A DNA stretch of 5,839 nt, from NCBI GenBank assembly GCA_014382685.1, contig JACNJG010000111.1:10207-16045 (forward strand), written 5' to 3'. This stretch comes from Candidatus Cloacimonadota bacterium (GTDB lineage: Bacteria > Cloacimonadota > Cloacimonadia > JGIOTU-2). Positions 5,777 through 5,839 of this stretch are shown here, in pieces. The notes under the pieces are model-generated. The model saw only the letters and a list, made by a program, of their open reading frames with translations, was not told the origin of the DNA and did no database searches. Position 1 is the stretch's first letter; each line of letters opens with the position of its first letter. The position numbers and the translations under genes were made by a program.

Positions 5777-5839
5777 ATGATTCGATTTTTTTCACATATT
5801 TGTCTCATAAGATTGGAATGAGTAAAAAAGGTTTAAAAA

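Noticed and set aside
5767..5808. N-terminal extension of the Spy-like protein by 14 residues
   Set aside because: It would place a polar stretch before a canonical signal peptide, and the GGAGG site lies inside it at the right distance for the ATG at 5766.
1..5839. Novel defence, mobile or retroelement system
   Set aside because: All five complete genes belong to known families with intact motifs; there are no terminal repeats, transposase, integrase, reverse transcriptase, CRISPR repeats, tRNA genes or long unexplained non-coding stretch.

Overview
This window carries five complete genes, all on the minus strand, plus one possible gene start cut by the left edge. In transcription order (right to left) they are: a small secreted Spy/CpxP-like protein, uppS (undecaprenyl diphosphate synthase), cdsA (phosphatidate cytidylyltransferase), dxr (DXP reductoisomerase) and comEC (DNA-uptake channel with a metallo-beta-lactamase domain). 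Coding density is high and base composition is AT-rich. The genes use strong GGAGG-type ribosome sites unevenly. The Spy-like protein indicates a cell with a periplasm, and ComEC occurs widely in Gram-negative lineages. A diderm bacterium outside the Proteobacteria, possibly of the FCB superphylum (for example a Cloacimonadota-like lineage), would fit. That placement is an impression from composition and gene content, not a demonstrated assignment.

Right part (about 5218-5839): the Spy-like gene has its own strong GGAGG site and a near-perfect intrinsic terminator just after its stop, so it looks like a single-gene transcription unit. The 109 bases between it and uppS hold that terminator and a candidate promoter placed so close to the uppS ATG that the mRNA could be almost leaderless.

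Central part (2476-5153): uppS, cdsA and dxr are packed with gaps of 5 and 3 bases, and the ribosome sites of cdsA and dxr lie inside the 3' ends of the preceding genes, which suggests translational coupling. The three enzymes serve envelope precursor supply. Dxr makes MEP for isoprenoid synthesis, UppS builds the C55 lipid carrier from isoprenoid units, and CdsA makes CDP-diacylglycerol for phospholipids. The order uppS-cdsA-dxr is widely conserved in bacteria, but the site-2 protease gene rseP that usually follows is absent here.

Left part (1-2475): comEC follows dxr after 22 bases and is full length with intact motifs. Beyond its stop is a GC-rich hairpin with a U-tract that works in the plus direction, so it does not look like an ordinary comEC terminator. 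A strong Shine-Dalgarno and ATG beyond it suggest another minus-strand gene, but a plus-strand gene ending convergently is an alternative reading.

I found no RNA genes, mobile elements, CRISPR arrays or integration signatures. No non-coding stretch exceeds 300 bases. This is mainly conserved housekeeping sequence; the points worth a second look are regulatory and contextual rather than a new system.
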